This document shows, piece after piece, positions 28,475-39,127 of a DNA stretch of 64,000 bases (within the stretch, counting starts at the first letter, position 1; each line of letters starts with the position of its first letter). The DNA is from Hydrogenophaga sp. SL48 (lineage in GTDB: Bacteria; Pseudomonadota; Gammaproteobacteria; Burkholderiales; Burkholderiaceae_C), in assembly GCF_021729865.1 (NCBI RefSeq), contig NZ_CP063400.1, positions 2,728,001 to 2,792,000 on the forward strand, read 5' to 3'. Below the pieces are notes generated by a model. The model saw only the letters and a list, made by a program, of their open reading frames with translations, ran no database searches and was not told where the DNA came from. The position numbers were made by a program, and so were the translations under genes.

Positions 28475-29605
28475 ATGTCCGCGCCTTTGCCCACCGAACC
28501 CAGCGCCCCCCCGACACCGGCCGCGCTCGCGCAGGGCCCGGACGGGGTCTGGACCCTGCACGGCCACTGGACGCTGCAGGGCCTGGGGCCGCTGCTGAAC
28601 GCCCAGGCCCTGCCGGTCGCGGACACGCCACCGCTCACGCTGGACGGCTCGGCGCTGCAGGACATCGACTCGGCCGGTGCCTGGGTGCTGCAACGCTGGT
28701 TGCCGGCCGGCAGCGCGGCGCCGGCCCTGCGCGCCTGGCCGCCGCGCGCGGCGGCGCTGATGCAGCAGGTGCAGGCGGGCGCGGACCAGACCCTGACGCA
28801 GGAACCGCGACACGGCCTGCTCGAACACACCGGCCGGCGCGCGGTGGCCGCCGCCCAACAGGCCCAGTCGTTTTTGCACTTCATCGGCGAGACCGCGATC
28901 GCGGCGGCGCGGGTGATGCGCCATCCAGCTAAGTGGCGGCTGCGCGCGATCTGGCACGAGGTGCAGATCGGGGGTTTCGATGCGCTGCCCATCATCGGCC
29001 TGACCTCGTTCCTGCTGGGCATCGTGGTGGCCTACCAGGGCGCCGACCAGCTGCGCCACTACGGCGCCAACGTGTTCGTGGTGGAGCTGGTGGGCTACGC
29101 CATGCTGCGCGAGTTCGCGCCGCTGATCAGCGCCATCATCATTGCCGGGCGATCCGGCTCGGCCTACGCGGCGCAGATCGGCACCATGGTGGTGGCCGAA
29201 GAGGTCGACGCCCTGCGCACCATCGGCATCGACCCGCTGCAGCGCCTGGTGCTGCCCAAGATCATCGCCCTTTCCATCGCCCTGCCCTTGCTCACGGTGT
29301 TCGCCGACATCACCGGCGTGTTCGGCGGCATGGTGATGGCGCGCTCGCAGCTGGACATCGGCTTCGGCGAGTTCGTCGACCGCTTCGGCCGCGTGATGCA
29401 GGGCACCGCGTTCCTGATCGGCGTGGGCAAGTCGCTGGTGTTCGCGCTCATCATCGCCACCGTCGGCTGCTTCCAGGGCCTGCGCACCTCGGGCAGCGCC
29501 GACAGCGTGGGCCGGCAGACGACCCTGAGCGTGGTGCAGTCGATCTTCACGATCATCGTGGCCGACGCGCTGTTCTCGGTCGCCTTCAACCTGATGGGGC
29601 TCTGA
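28475..29605 (+). CDS. mlaE: MlaE-family lipid ABC transporter permease with fused STAS domain
   Basis: This 376-residue inner-membrane permease belongs to the MlaE/YrbE family, which moves phospholipids between inner and outer membranes. The first 110 residues form a STAS domain (LDGSALQDIDSAGAWVLQRW), the MlaB function fused in one chain. The permease domain follows with SFLLGIVVAYQGADQL and SAYAAQIGTM. TLSVVQSIFTIIVADALFS closes it. It begins an operon with the ATPase 1 bp downstream, the MCE protein and a lipoprotein. Confidence 0.93.
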   Translation: MSAPLPTEPSAPPTPAALAQGPDGVWTLHGHWTLQGLGPLLNAQALPVADTPPLTLDGSALQDIDSAGAWVLQRWLPAGSAAPALRAWPPRAAALMQQVQAGADQTLTQEPRHGLLEHTGRRAVAAAQQAQSFLHFIGETAIAAARVMRHPAKWRLRAIWHEVQIGGFDALPIIGLTSFLLGIVVAYQGADQLRHYGANVFVVELVGYAMLREFAPLISAIIIAGRSGSAYAAQIGTMVVAEEVDALRTIGIDPLQRLVLPKIIALSIALPLLTVFADITGVFGGMVMARSQLDIGFGEFVDRFGRVMQGTAFLIGVGKSLVFALIIATVGCFQGLRTSGSADSVGRQTTLSVVQSIFTIIVADALFSVAFNLMGL

Positions 29606-29606
29606 G

Positions 29607-30389
29607 ATGGCACCCACCGACGAGCCCGTGATCGAACTCAGGCAGATCTGCACCCGCTTCGGCAGCCACACCGTGCACGAGGGGCTGGACCTGAGCGTGA
29701 AGCGCGGCGAGATCCTGGGGCTGGCCGGGGGCAGCGGCTCGGGCAAGTCGGTGCTGCTGCGCGAGATGATCGGGCTGCAGGCGCCCACCTCGGGAGAGGT
29801 GCGCGTGTTCGGTGAAAACCTCACTTCGCTGGCCGCCGCCCCGGGCCTGGCGCTGCGCAAGCGCTGGGGCGTGATGTTCCAGCGCGGCGGTCTGTTCGGC
29901 GCGCTCACCGTGCGGGAGAACGTGGGCCTGCCCTTGCGCGAACACAGCGCGCTCGACCACACGCTGATCGACCGCATCGCCGAGTGGAAGCTGGCCCTGA
30001 CCGGCCTGCCGCCCGAAGCCGGGCTCAAGCGGCCCAGCGAACTGAGCGGCGGCATGCTCAAGCGCGCGGCGCTGGCGCGCGCCATCGCGCTCGACCCCGA
30101 GCTGCTGTTCCTCGACGAACCGACCTCGGGCCTGGACCCGGCCAGCTCGCGCGGCGTGGACGACCTGATCCTCGCCACGCACGCGCTGTTCGGGCCGACC
30201 ATCGTGATCGTCACCCACGACCTGGCGCTGCTGTGGCGGGTGTGCGACCGGGTCGCCGTGCTGGCCGAAGGCCGCGTGATCGCGCTGGACACGATGGACG
30301 CGCTCTCGCACCACCCGCACCCCACGGTCGCGGCCTATTTCAACCAGCCGAGCGGGGAGCCACAGCGGGCGGCCTCTGCGCTGGCCTGA
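29607..30389 (+). CDS. mlaF: MlaF-family ABC transporter ATP-binding protein
   Basis: This 260-residue ATPase drives the lipid transporter. Walker A is GGSGSGKSV, the signature LSGGMLKRAALARAI, Walker B LLFLDEPTSGLDPAS and the H-loop VIVTHD. VMFQRGGLFGALTVREN is the Mla-type Q-loop. Start ATG 29607 lies 1 bp after the permease stop, and the MCE gene follows after 23 bp. Confidence 0.94.
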   Translation: MAPTDEPVIELRQICTRFGSHTVHEGLDLSVKRGEILGLAGGSGSGKSVLLREMIGLQAPTSGEVRVFGENLTSLAAAPGLALRKRWGVMFQRGGLFGALTVRENVGLPLREHSALDHTLIDRIAEWKLALTGLPPEAGLKRPSELSGGMLKRAALARAIALDPELLFLDEPTSGLDPASSRGVDDLILATHALFGPTIVIVTHDLALLWRVCDRVAVLAEGRVIALDTMDALSHHPHPTVAAYFNQPSGEPQRAASALA

Positions 30390-30412
30390 CCCAGACACAG
30401 AGACACAGCGAC

Positions 30413-31348
30413 ATGGACGACAAGGTCAACTACCCACTGGTCGGCGGCTTCGTGCTGCTGCTCGGCGCCCTGCTGGTGGCCGGCGTGCTCTGGCTCGCGG
30501 CCGGGCTGGGCGGCCGCCAGGCGGTGGACGCCTACCAGGCGGTGATCGAAGAATCGGTGGCGGGGCTGAACGTCGACGCGCCCGTGAAGTACATGGGCGT
30601 GGACGTCGGCAAGGTGGCGCGCATCGAGATCGACCCGCTGAACTCGGAGCAGGTCCGCCTGCACTTCCTCGTGAAGCGCGGCACGCCGATCAAGCAGGAC
30701 AGCGTGGCCGTGCTGAAGGCGCAGGGGCTCACGGGCATCGCCTACATCGAAATCAGCGGCGGCAGCGCCGGCTCGCCGCCGCTGCTGGCCGGGGCCGACG
30801 GCGTGGCGCCGACCATCCCCTTCAAGCCCTCGCTGAGCGCGCGGCTGGAGAACGTGCTCTCCAACGTGCTGGGCAACGTGGACCGCGTCTCGGACAACCT
30901 CAATGAAGTCTTCGGTGCCGACAACCAGGCCGCGCTGAAGTCCAGCCTGGCCGACATCGCCACGCTGGCCCGCGCCTTGGCCGGGCAGCAGGCGGCGATC
31001 AGCGCGGGCATCGCCGATGCCGCCAAAACCGCCAGGCTGACCGCGCGCGCGGGCGAGCAGCTGGGGCCGACGCTGGCGCGCATCGAGAGCAGCGCGCAGG
31101 CCGTCGAGCGCATGGCCGAGGTGGCCGGGCAGGCCAGCCAACGCGCCGGCGCGGCCGCCGACGCCGCGGCCACCAGCGTGCAGCAGGTGGGCAGCGAGAC
31201 CCTGCCCGACCTGGCGCGGCTGATGGCCGAACTGAACCAGCTCTCGGCCTCGCTGCGCCACCTGAGCGAACAGACCACCGTCAACCCCAGCAGCCTGCTG
31301 CTGGGCAACCCCGCGCCGACACCCGGCCCCGGAGAAAGCCCGCCATGA
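30413..31348 (+). CDS. mlaD: MCE-domain lipid-transport protein (MlaD-like)
   Basis: This 311-residue protein has one N-terminal membrane anchor (YPLVGGFVLLLGALLVAGVLW). The MCE domain follows (SVAGLNVDAPVKYMGVDVGKV, then LTGIAYIEISGG). A long helical C-terminus with many Ala and Gln (about residues 140-300) is longer than MlaD and suggests a PqiB- or Ttg2-like extension. It would hold lipids in the periplasm between the membranes. Its stop overlaps the following lipoprotein by ATGA. Confidence 0.92.
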   Translation: MDDKVNYPLVGGFVLLLGALLVAGVLWLAAGLGGRQAVDAYQAVIEESVAGLNVDAPVKYMGVDVGKVARIEIDPLNSEQVRLHFLVKRGTPIKQDSVAVLKAQGLTGIAYIEISGGSAGSPPLLAGADGVAPTIPFKPSLSARLENVLSNVLGNVDRVSDNLNEVFGADNQAALKSSLADIATLARALAGQQAAISAGIADAAKTARLTARAGEQLGPTLARIESSAQAVERMAEVAGQASQRAGAAADAAATSVQQVGSETLPDLARLMAELNQLSASLRHLSEQTTVNPSSLLLGNPAPTPGPGESPP

Positions 31349-32016
31349 CACACCCCCACCCCGCACGCCACGCGCTGCCCCCCGGCCGCGCCGGCGGCGT
31401 TGCCCGCTGGTGCTGGCTCGCCGCGCTGCTGCCGCTGCTGGCGGCCTGCGCCGGCACCTTGTTGCCCAAGCCGGCCCCCGCCCCCACGCGCTTCACGCTG
31501 GATACCGGCCCCGCTTCGGCTCCCGCGGCCAGCGCGCGAACGGCGGCCGCGGACGCGCCCACGCTCACGGTGGACCTGCCGCGCGCGGCTCCGGGTTACG
31601 ACAGCCGGCGCATGGTCTACCAGCGACGGCCGCAACAGATGGAGGCCTTCGCCTTCCACGAGTGGGTGGAGCCACCGGCGCAGATGCTCGCCCCCTTGCT
31701 GGTGCGCGCGCTGCAGGACCAGGGAGGCTTTCGCGCCGTGCTGCGCGCACCGTCGGCCGCTGCGGGCGGCTGGCGGCTGGAAACCGAGCTGCTGCGCCTG
31801 CACCAGGACTTCAGCCAGCGGCCCAGCCAGGTGCGCCTGAGCGTGCGCGCCGTGCTGCTGAACAGCGCCACGCGCCAGGCCGTGGCCTGGCGGGAGTTTG
31901 ACGTCAGCGTGGCCGCGACCAGCGACGACCCGGTGGCCGGTGCCGCGGCGGCGCAGGCGGCCGCGCGGCAGCTGTCCACCGAGGTGGCCGCGTTCAGCGC
32001 GGAGCGGGCGCGCTGA
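31345..32016 (+). CDS. ABC-type transport auxiliary lipoprotein (PqiC-like)
   Basis: This 223-residue outer-membrane lipoprotein belongs to the ABC-type transport auxiliary lipoprotein (PqiC/DUF330) family that accompanies MCE systems. The lipobox is LLAAC near residue 35 after a hydrophobic stretch. The domain core is YDSRRMVYQRRPQQMEAFA, then HEWVEPPAQMLAPLLVRAL. It would help complete the transenvelope bridge. ATGA overlaps the MCE gene. Its stop is 3 bp from the stop of the convergent cysA. Confidence 0.9.
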   Translation: MTHPHPARHALPPGRAGGVARWCWLAALLPLLAACAGTLLPKPAPAPTRFTLDTGPASAPAASARTAAADAPTLTVDLPRAAPGYDSRRMVYQRRPQQMEAFAFHEWVEPPAQMLAPLLVRALQDQGGFRAVLRAPSAAAGGWRLETELLRLHQDFSQRPSQVRLSVRAVLLNSATRQAVAWREFDVSVAATSDDPVAGAAAAQAAARQLSTEVAAFSAERAR

Positions 32017-32019
32017 ACG

Positions 32020-33108
<1,089 letters not shown>

Positions 33109-33126
33109 GGGGATTCCCGGTGAAGG

Positions 33127-34041
33127 TCAGTGGGCGCTGCCGGCGGTGGCGCCCAGCGCAGGGGTGGGCCGCTCGGGCGGCAGCTCGGCCTGGGCCTTGA
33201 GTTCGCTTTCCATGCGCCACTCGGCCACCGACTTGATGGCCAAGGTCACCAGCGCCAGCAGGGCCAGCAGCGAGGCCACGGCGAATGCGGCCACCGACTG
33301 GTACTCGTTGTAGAGGATCTCGACATGCAGCGGCATCGTGTTGGTCTGGCCGCGGATGTGGCCCGAGACCACGCTCACCGCGCCGAACTCGCCCATGGCC
33401 CGCGCGTTGCACAGGATCACGCCGTAGATCAGGCCCCACTTGATGTTGGGCAGGGTCACGTACCAGAAGGTCTGCCAGCCGGTGGCACCGAGCACCTGCG
33501 CCGCCTGCTCCTCGTCGTTGCCCTGGGCCTGCATCAGCGGGATGAGTTCGCGCGCGATGAAGGGGAAGGTGACGAAGATGGTGGCCAGGATGATCCCGGG
33601 CACGGCGAAAACGATCTTGATGTCGTGCTCGGCCAGCCAGGGGCCGAACCAGCCCTGCGCGCCGAACACCAGCACGTAGATCAGGCCGGCCACCACGGGC
33701 GACACCGAGAACGGCAGGTCGATCAGCGTGGTGAGGAAGGACTTGCCCTTGAACTCGTACTTGGCGATGCACCAGGCCGCCGACACGCCGAACACCAGGT
33801 TCAGCGGCACGGCCACCAGCGCGGTGATGAAGGTGAGCCGGATGGCGGACCAGGCGTCCGGCTCCCGCAGCGCTTCGGCATAGGCGTCCCAGCCCTTGCG
33901 CAGGGCCTCGGTCGCCACTGCCGCCAGCGGCAGCACGAGGAACAGGAACATGAACACCAGCGCGACGCCGGTGAGCGTGTAGCGCACCCAGGGCGCTTCG
34001 GTGGTGCCGCGCTGGGCGCTGCGGATGGTGTTCTGACTCAT
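33127..34041 (-). CDS. cysW: sulfate ABC transporter permease CysW
   Basis: This 304-residue inner-membrane permease has six hydrophobic segments. Family markers are [35 protein letters not shown] and the EAA loop [19 protein letters not shown]. With CysT it forms the channel of the sulfate importer. Start ATG overlaps the cysT stop by 4 bp and the end lies 18 bp before cysA, so the three are coupled. Confidence 0.95.
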   Translation of the reverse strand: MSQNTIRSAQRGTTEAPWVRYTLTGVALVFMFLFLVLPLAAVATEALRKGWDAYAEALREPDAWSAIRLTFITALVAVPLNLVFGVSAAWCIAKYEFKGKSFLTTLIDLPFSVSPVVAGLIYVLVFGAQGWFGPWLAEHDIKIVFAVPGIILATIFVTFPFIARELIPLMQAQGNDEEQAAQVLGATGWQTFWYVTLPNIKWGLIYGVILCNARAMGEFGAVSVVSGHIRGQTNTMPLHVEILYNEYQSVAAFAVASLLALLALVTLAIKSVAEWRMESELKAQAELPPERPTPALGATAGSAH

Positions 34042-34922
34042 TGGGAGTTCCCTGCCGAACGCTTGCGCTGCCAGCTTTGCAAACCGTTGATGACCAGCAG
34101 CAGCACGAAGGAAATGATCAGCATCACCGTGGCCACGGCCGTGGCACCGGCGTAGTCGTACTGCTCGAGCTTGCTGATGATGATCAGCGGCGTGATCTCG
34201 GACACCATGGGCATGTTGCCGGCGATGAAGATGACCGACCCGTATTCACCCACGGCACGCGCGAAGGCCATGGCAAAACCGGTCAGCAGCGCGGGCGCGA
34301 TGCTCGGGAAGATCACGCGGCTGAAGGTCTGCCAGCGCGTGGCACCCAGGCAGGTGGCGGCCTCTTCCAGTTCCTTCTCGGCGTCTTCGAGCACCGGCTG
34401 CACCGTGCGCACCACGAAGGGCAGGCCGATGAAGATCAGCGCGATCACGATGCCGTTGGGGTTGAAGGCGAGCTGGATGCCGTGCGGCTCCAGCAGCGAG
34501 CCGATCCAGCCGTTGCCGGCCAGCAGCGCGGTGAGCGAGATGCCGGCCACGGCCGTGGGCAGCGCGAACGGCAGGTCCACCAGCGCGTCCACGATCTTTT
34601 TGCCCGGGAAGCTGTAGCGCACCAGCACCCAGGCCACCAGCAAGCCGAACACCACGTTGACCAGCGCCGCGATGAACGAGGCGCCGAAGGTGAGCCGGTA
34701 CGAGGCCAGCACACGCGGCGCGGTGACCGCCTCCCAGAACTGCGGCCAGGTCAGCGTGAAGGTCTTGAAGACCAGTGCCGACAGCGGGATCAGCACGATC
34801 AGGCACAGGTAAAACACCGTGAAGCCCAGCGTGAGGTTGAAGCCGGGCAACACCCGCACCGGCGTGCGGCGAGGCGAAGCTGAAGAAGACGCCACCCCGG
34901 GGGGCAACACAGCAGAAGTCAT
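34038..34922 (-). CDS. cysT: sulfate ABC transporter permease CysT
   Basis: This 294-residue permease is the CysT (CysU) partner of Cys[23 protein letters not shown] is the first membrane segment. [21 protein letters not shown] and the EAA loop [19 protein letters not shown] follow. Start ATG 34922 begins [10 protein letters not shown] dispersed repeat (34970-35050) separates it from the binding-protein gene, so expression may step down here. Confidence 0.95.
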   Translation of the reverse strand: MTSAVLPPGVASSSASPRRTPVRVLPGFNLTLGFTVFYLCLIVLIPLSALVFKTFTLTWPQFWEAVTAPRVLASYRLTFGASFIAALVNVVFGLLVAWVLVRYSFPGKKIVDALVDLPFALPTAVAGISLTALLAGNGWIGSLLEPHGIQLAFNPNGIVIALIFIGLPFVVRTVQPVLEDAEKELEEAATCLGATRWQTFSRVIFPSIAPALLTGFAMAFARAVGEYGSVIFIAGNMPMVSEITPLIIISKLEQYDYAGATAVATVMLIISFVLLLVINGLQSWQRKRSAGNSQ

Positions 34923-34969
34923 GGGATATCCAATAAAGCGAAACCGACCGGCGCGACGTGCCCCAAGCC

Positions 34970-35050
34970 AAGGGCACCGCGGAACCGGCTTTGCCGGGCC
35001 GCCAGTGCCGCCCCCCTTGAGGGGGGTGACGCGAAGCGGCGCGGGGGGTG
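34970..35050 (-). repeat. double-hairpin repeat between sbp and cysT
   Basis: Read on the plus strand: AGGGCACCGC, a CCGGCTTTGCCGG hairpin, CCCCCCTTGAGGGGGG hairpin, then GCGAAGCGGCGCGGGG. The element ends directly at the TAA stop of sbp. It matches copies at 43492, 48277, 51973, 57163 and, drifted, 4660. Confidence 0.85.
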
Positions 35051-36049
35051 TTACTTGCCTGTGGTGTACAGCTTGTCGAACTGCCCGCCGTCGTTGAAGT
35101 GCACCTTCTGCGCTTCGGCCAGCGAACCGAAGTACTCGTTGACGGTGAACAGCTTGATGGGCTTGAACGCGGCGGCGTACTTCTTCAGCACCGCTTCGTT
35201 GCGCGGGCGGATGTTGTGCTGGGCCGCGATCTCCTGGCCTTCGGCGCTATAGAGGAAATCGAGGTAGGCCTTGGCATCGGCCGCCGTGCCCTTTTTCGCC
35301 ACGGTGCGCTCGACGATGGCGACCGGGTTCTCGGCCACGATGGACGCGCTCGGGTGGATCGCATCGACCTTGCCTTTGCCGAACTCGTTGTCCACCGACA
35401 CCACCTCGGACTCGAAGGTCACGAGCACGTCGCCGATGTTGCGTTGCAGGAAGACGCCGGTGGCGTCGCGCCCGCCGCGCGCCAGCACCGGCACGTTCTT
35501 GTAGAGCTTGCCCACGAACTCGGCGGCCTGCGCGTCGGTGCCGCCCTTGGCGCGCACCTGGCCCCAGGCCGCGAGGTAGGCCATGCGCCCGTTGCCGCCG
35601 GTCTTGGGGTTGACCACCACCACCTGCACGCCGGGCTTGATGAGGTCGTCCCAGTCCTTGATGCCCTTGGGGTTGCCCTGGCGCACGAGGAACAGCATGG
35701 TGGAGCTGGTGGGCGCGGCGTTGTTCGGGAATTTCTGGCGCCAGTCCTTGGCGACCACGCCCTTCTCGGCCAGGAAGTCCACGTCGGTGGTGGTGTTCAT
35801 GGTCACCACGTCGGCGTCCAGGCCGTCGGCCACGGCCCGCGCCTGCGCGCTGGAGCCGGCGTGCGACTGATCGACCTTGATGTCCTTGCCGGTGGCCTTC
35901 TTGTGACTCGCGACGAAGGCGGTGTTGAGGTCTTTGTAGAACTCGCGCGCCACGTCGTAGGACACGTTCAGCAGCGTGGTCTGGGCCGAGGCGAGCGAGG
36001 CGGCGGCGAAGGCGATGGCGCCGAGGGTGAGCTGGAAGCTTGTTTTCAT
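35051..36049 (-). CDS. sbp: sulfate ABC transporter periplasmic binding protein
   Basis: This 332-residue protein binds sulfate or thiosulfate for CysTWA. The signal peptide [22 protein letters not shown] ends before [20 protein letters not shown], the family start. [21 protein letters not shown] and [20 protein letters not shown] are ligand-site motifs. Start ATG 36049 follows a CCCCTCCC stretch after an inverted repeat (36128-36150). A dispersed repeat follows its stop. A second gene of the family lies at 49421. Confidence 0.95.
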   Translation of the reverse strand: MKTSFQLTLGAIAFAAASLASAQTTLLNVSYDVAREFYKDLNTAFVASHKKATGKDIKVDQSHAGSSAQARAVADGLDADVVTMNTTTDVDFLAEKGVVAKDWRQKFPNNAAPTSSTMLFLVRQGNPKGIKDWDDLIKPGVQVVVVNPKTGGNGRMAYLAAWGQVRAKGGTDAQAAEFVGKLYKNVPVLARGGRDATGVFLQRNIGDVLVTFESEVVSVDNEFGKGKVDAIHPSASIVAENPVAIVERTVAKKGTAADAKAYLDFLYSAEGQEIAAQHNIRPRNEAVLKKYAAAFKPIKLFTVNEYFGSLAEAQKVHFNDGGQFDKLYTTGK

Positions 36050-36127
36050 GGGAGGGGACTTCGATAGAGGGAATGCATGGGATTCTGGGATCCATGCCTT
36101 CATTGGCAAACGACTTTGTTCTTGTTT

Positions 36128-36150
36128 CCTTATTCGCGAGCTGAATAAGG
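36128..36150. promoter_or_regulatory. inverted repeat between hydrolase and sbp genes
   Basis: CCTTATTC (36128-36135) and GAATAAGG (36143-36150) form an exact repeat in a GC-poor patch, about 80 bp upstream of the sbp start. A CysB or other sulfur-regulator site is a natural guess; the minus-strand copy lacks a T-tract, so it is not an obvious terminator. Confidence 0.45.
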
Positions 36151-36152
36151 CA

Positions 36153-36713
36153 TCAGGCGGCCACGGCCACCGGAAGGGCGGGTGTGACGTCGGCGCCCAG
36201 CGACTGCAACAGGGCCAGGCCCAGGGGCCATTCGCCATGACCGGACTCCACGTTGATGTGCCCCGCATCATTGAGCCGCACGAACTCGCTGCCCCAGGCG
36301 CGGGCGTAGGCCCCGGCCAGGCGCACCGGGCAATACGGGTCGTTGCTGCTGGCCACCAGCACGCTGCGGTACGGCAACTTCTGGTACGGAACAGGCGCGA
36401 AGTCGGCCAGCACGCCGCGGCGCTCCGGGTCGGCGGGCGCGACCAGCAGCGCGCCCTGGATGCGGGCCGCCACCTCGGGCGGCAGGTGCGTGGTGGCGAT
36501 GCAGCCCAGGCTGTGCGCGACCACCACCACCGGGCCGGGGGCCTGCTCGATGGTGTCGGTCAGGCGCCGCACCCAGGCACGCTGGCGCGGGCTGACCCAG
36601 TCGTCCTGCTCGACGCGCAAGACGTTCGGCAGGCGTTCGGTCCAGAGGCTTTGCCAGTGGCCGGCGCCGGAGTTGCGCCAGCCGGGCACGATGATCACGG
36701 TGGGAGAAGACAT
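36153..36713 (-). CDS. RBBP9/YdeN-family alpha/beta hydrolase
   Basis: This 186-residue serine hydrolase has the RBBP9/YdeN pattern: IIVPGWRNSGAGHWQSLW at the start, VVVVAHSLGCIATTH with the nucleophile Ser in AHSLG, then APADPER and, near the end, LNDAGHINVESGHG with the catalytic His. It is a cytoplasmic esterase of unknown substrate. It lies 103 bp upstream of sbp on the same strand, so it may belong to the sulfate operon. Confidence 0.88.
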   Translation of the reverse strand: MSSPTVIIVPGWRNSGAGHWQSLWTERLPNVLRVEQDDWVSPRQRAWVRRLTDTIEQAPGPVVVVAHSLGCIATTHLPPEVAARIQGALLVAPADPERRGVLADFAPVPYQKLPYRSVLVASSNDPYCPVRLAGAYARAWGSEFVRLNDAGHINVESGHGEWPLGLALLQSLGADVTPALPVAVAA

Positions 36714-36726
36714 GCGGCCCCCGGTC

Positions 36727-36804
36727 TCAGCGGCTGGACCGCTGATGGGCGGCGTATGTCGGGGGGAAGTCCGTGGCGAGGTCGCCCGGTCTGTCTGTGC
36801 TCAT
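36727..36804 (-). CDS. 25-codon open frame with strong ribosome binding site (possible leader peptide)
   Basis: The frame reads MSTDRPGDLATDFPPTYAAH and five more residues. AAGGAG (36817-36812) is 7 nt from the ATG, better than most genes nearby. It ends 13 bp before the hydrolase start, so it could couple its translation. No homology can be claimed from so short a sequence. It may be a true small gene, a leader, or chance. Confidence 0.35.
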   Translation of the reverse strand: MSTDRPGDLATDFPPTYAAHQRSSR

Positions 36805-36918
36805 GGATGCGCTCCTTCATGTCTGATGGCAGGCATTGTGGACAGCACCGCCGCGCAAACCAACGACTGTGAAGCAGTTTGTATATGGCCCCGCGGCATA
36901 TGGCGGGGTGACGCAGGC

Positions 36919-37389
36919 TCAGCCCTGGTCCAGCGGCACGTACAGCCCCACCTTCATCGCGTCGATCACGACGTGCGTGGTCATGCGGACCACCTGCGGC
37001 ACCTCGGCCATCAGCCGGGCCGCAAGCGCGTCGTAGGCCTTCACGTCGCGTGCCACGACCACCATCATGATGTCGAAGCTGCCGGTCACGTAGTAGACCT
37101 GCTGCACCGCCGGTTCGGTCTGTGCCCACAGGCGGATGCGCGGCAGCGCCTCGTAGTTGTCCTTGATCTCCAGCCCGGCGAGGAAGCTCATGGTGTGGCC
37201 CACCGCCTGCGGGTTCACCACCGCCACCTCGGCGCTGATGGTCTTGTCCTGGCGCATGCGACGCAGGCGCCGCTGGACGGCGGAAGCCGACAGACCCACC
37301 GCCTCCGCGATGACCTCGGCGTTGAGCTGGCAGTCCTTCTGGACCAGGTCCAGGATCTTCCGGTCAAAAACGTCCAGTTCGGTGTCCAT
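36919..37389 (-). CDS. Lrp/AsnC-family transcriptional regulator
   Basis: This 156-residue regulator has the N-terminal helix-turn-helix (LDVFDRKILDLVQKDCQLNA, then GLSASAVQRRLRRMR) and the RAM ligand domain (VYYVTGSFDIMMVVVARDVKAY). The group senses amino acids. It is divergent from the amino-acid ABC operon (37593 onward) with a 203-bp shared regulatory region, so it probably regulates that operon or itself. Confidence 0.9.
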   Translation of the reverse strand: MDTELDVFDRKILDLVQKDCQLNAEVIAEAVGLSASAVQRRLRRMRQDKTISAEVAVVNPQAVGHTMSFLAGLEIKDNYEALPRIRLWAQTEPAVQQVYYVTGSFDIMMVVVARDVKAYDALAARLMAEVPQVVRMTTHVVIDAMKVGLYVPLDQG

Positions 37390-37592
37390 GCGGCGATTCT
37401 AGGCACTGCGCCTTGGCGTCGCCGTCGCGCACAACGCGACCCGAATCGCCGCCATCCCGCGCGCCAGGGGCATTTTTTGCCGCCCGGCCGCAATCCAGGC
37501 GCGGATACTTGCCCCACTTTTTGCGCTGAAAAAAGACCTTCTGGTCACCCTGTCCGTCGGTTGTCCGACTATTTTCTTCTGGAGATCACAAC

Positions 37593-38378
37593 GTGAGTCG
37601 TTCCCTGTTGAGTGGCCTGGTGGCCGGTGTGCTGTCCTTCGCCGGGGCCGCGCACGCCGAGGACGTGGTGCGCATCGGCACCCTGTCGGACTACGCGCCG
37701 TTCGAGTACCGCGACGCCAAGGGCGAGCTCAAGGGCATGGAGATCGAGCTGGCCAAGACCATGTGCAAACACATCCAGGCCAAGTGCGAGTACGTGACGA
37801 TGGACTTCGACGCGCTGATCCCCGCACTCAAGGCCAGGAAGATCGACGCCGTGCTGGCCCAGATGTCGATCACCGACGAGCGCAAGAAGGTGGTGGACTT
37901 CACCGACCTGTTCACCCTGGCCCCGGTGCAGTACGTCGCCAAGGCCGGCTCGGGCATCACCGAAGACCCGGCCACGCTGCGCGGCAAGACCGTCGGCATC
38001 TACAGCGGCTCCAGCCACGAGACCTACCTGAAGAAGCGCCTGCCCAAGAGCCAGTCGGGCATCGCCATCAAGGCCTACCCCTCGCAGGACCCGATCTGGC
38101 TCGACCTGGAGGCGGGCCGCGTGCAGGCCGCGCTGACCGACACCACGGTGGCCCACGAGTGGCTGGAGAAAACCGGCAAGGCCAAGGGTTTCGCTCTCGC
38201 AGGCAAGCCGCTGAACGACGTGGCCATGTTCGGCGAAGGCACCGGCATCGCCGTGCGCAAGGGTGACCCGCTGCGCACGCGCCTGAACACCGCGATCAAA
38301 CAGGTGCTGACCGACGGCAGCTTCGCGGCCGAGAACAAGAAGGTGTTCCCCTTCAGCATCGCGCCCACGCTGAAGTAA
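37593..38378 (+). CDS. polar amino-acid ABC transporter substrate-binding protein
   Basis: This 261-residue periplasmic protein has a signal peptide (MSRSLLSGLVAGVLSFAGAAHA) and a family-3 binding-protein fold: VVRIGTLSDYAPFEYRDAKGELKGMEIEL, LKARKIDAVLAQMSITDERKKVVDFTDL, and LRGKTVGIYSGSSHETYLKK. It binds an amino acid, possibly basic or sulfur-containing. The start is GTG 37593 after CTGGAGATCACAAC. A hairpin (38394-38423) separates it from the two permease genes, a usual way to express more binding protein. Confidence 0.9.
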   Translation: MSRSLLSGLVAGVLSFAGAAHAEDVVRIGTLSDYAPFEYRDAKGELKGMEIELAKTMCKHIQAKCEYVTMDFDALIPALKARKIDAVLAQMSITDERKKVVDFTDLFTLAPVQYVAKAGSGITEDPATLRGKTVGIYSGSSHETYLKKRLPKSQSGIAIKAYPSQDPIWLDLEAGRVQAALTDTTVAHEWLEKTGKAKGFALAGKPLNDVAMFGEGTGIAVRKGDPLRTRLNTAIKQVLTDGSFAAENKKVFPFSIAPTLK

Positions 38379-38393
38379 GCTGGCGCCCCTTGG

Positions 38394-38432
38394 GACCAGG
38401 CCGTCCGGCAGGGTGGCCTGGTCTTGCTGTTT
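38394..38432 (+). terminator. attenuating hairpin after the amino-acid-binding protein gene
   Basis: GACCAGGCC (38394-38402) and GGCCTGGTC (38415-38423) pair perfectly over 9 bp, loop 12 nt, followed by TTGCTGTTTGTG. The tail is T-rich but weak, so read-through into the permease genes is expected. Confidence 0.65.
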
Positions 38433-38446
38433 GTGTTGGGTGGTGA

Positions 38447-39127
38447 ATGGACGATTTGTGGCTGTACGCCGGTCAGTTGCTGCAGGGTGCCTGGGTCACC
38501 GTGCAACTGGCCCTGTCTTCGCTGGTGGTGGGCCTGGCCCTGGGGCTGGTGCTCGCGGCCGGCAGCCTGAGCCGTCGCACGCCGCTGCGACGCGCCGTGC
38601 GGCTGTGCACGGGCCTGCTGCGCGGCATCCCCGAGTTCCTGATCGTGCTGGTCTGTTACTTCGGGCTGTCCAACCTGATCAACAACCACCTCGACGGCGC
38701 GGTGGAGATCAGCCCGTTTGCCGCGGGCGTCTTTGCCCTGTCCATCGTGTTCGCGGCCTACGCCAGCGAGGTGTTCCGCGGCAGCTTCGCGGCCCTCCCC
38801 CGGGGGCAGATCGAGGCGGCGCAGGCCTTCGGGCTCACGCCCACCCAGACCTTCTTCGCCGTGCGCCTGCCCCAGGCCTGGCGCATCGCCCTGCCCAGCC
38901 TCGGCAACCTGTGGCAGTCGCTGCTGAAGGACACCTCGCTGGTGTCCGTGGTCGGGCTCGAAGACCTGCTCAAGAAGTCCAACATGGCGGCCCAGGCCAC
39001 GCACCAGCCGTTCCTGTTCTTTCTGGCGGCAGCGGCGGTGTACTTCGTGTTCCTGCACGCCTCGCAACCGGTCTTCACCTGGCTGGAGCGCCGGGCCGGG
39101 CGGGGCTTCGACGCGAGGACGGCATGA
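38447..39127 (+). CDS. amino-acid ABC transporter permease
   Basis: This 226-residue permease of the HisMQ/GltJK family has five hydrophobic segments, with LLRGIPEFLIVLVCYFGLSNLI and the EAA loop RGQIEAAQAFGLTPTQTFFAVRLPQAWRIALPSL. It partners the following permease; their genes overlap by 4 bp. No ATPase gene is in this operon. Confidence 0.92.
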   Translation: MDDLWLYAGQLLQGAWVTVQLALSSLVVGLALGLVLAAGSLSRRTPLRRAVRLCTGLLRGIPEFLIVLVCYFGLSNLINNHLDGAVEISPFAAGVFALSIVFAAYASEVFRGSFAALPRGQIEAAQAFGLTPTQTFFAVRLPQAWRIALPSLGNLWQSLLKDTSLVSVVGLEDLLKKSNMAAQATHQPFLFFLAAAAVYFVFLHASQPVFTWLERRAGRGFDARTA

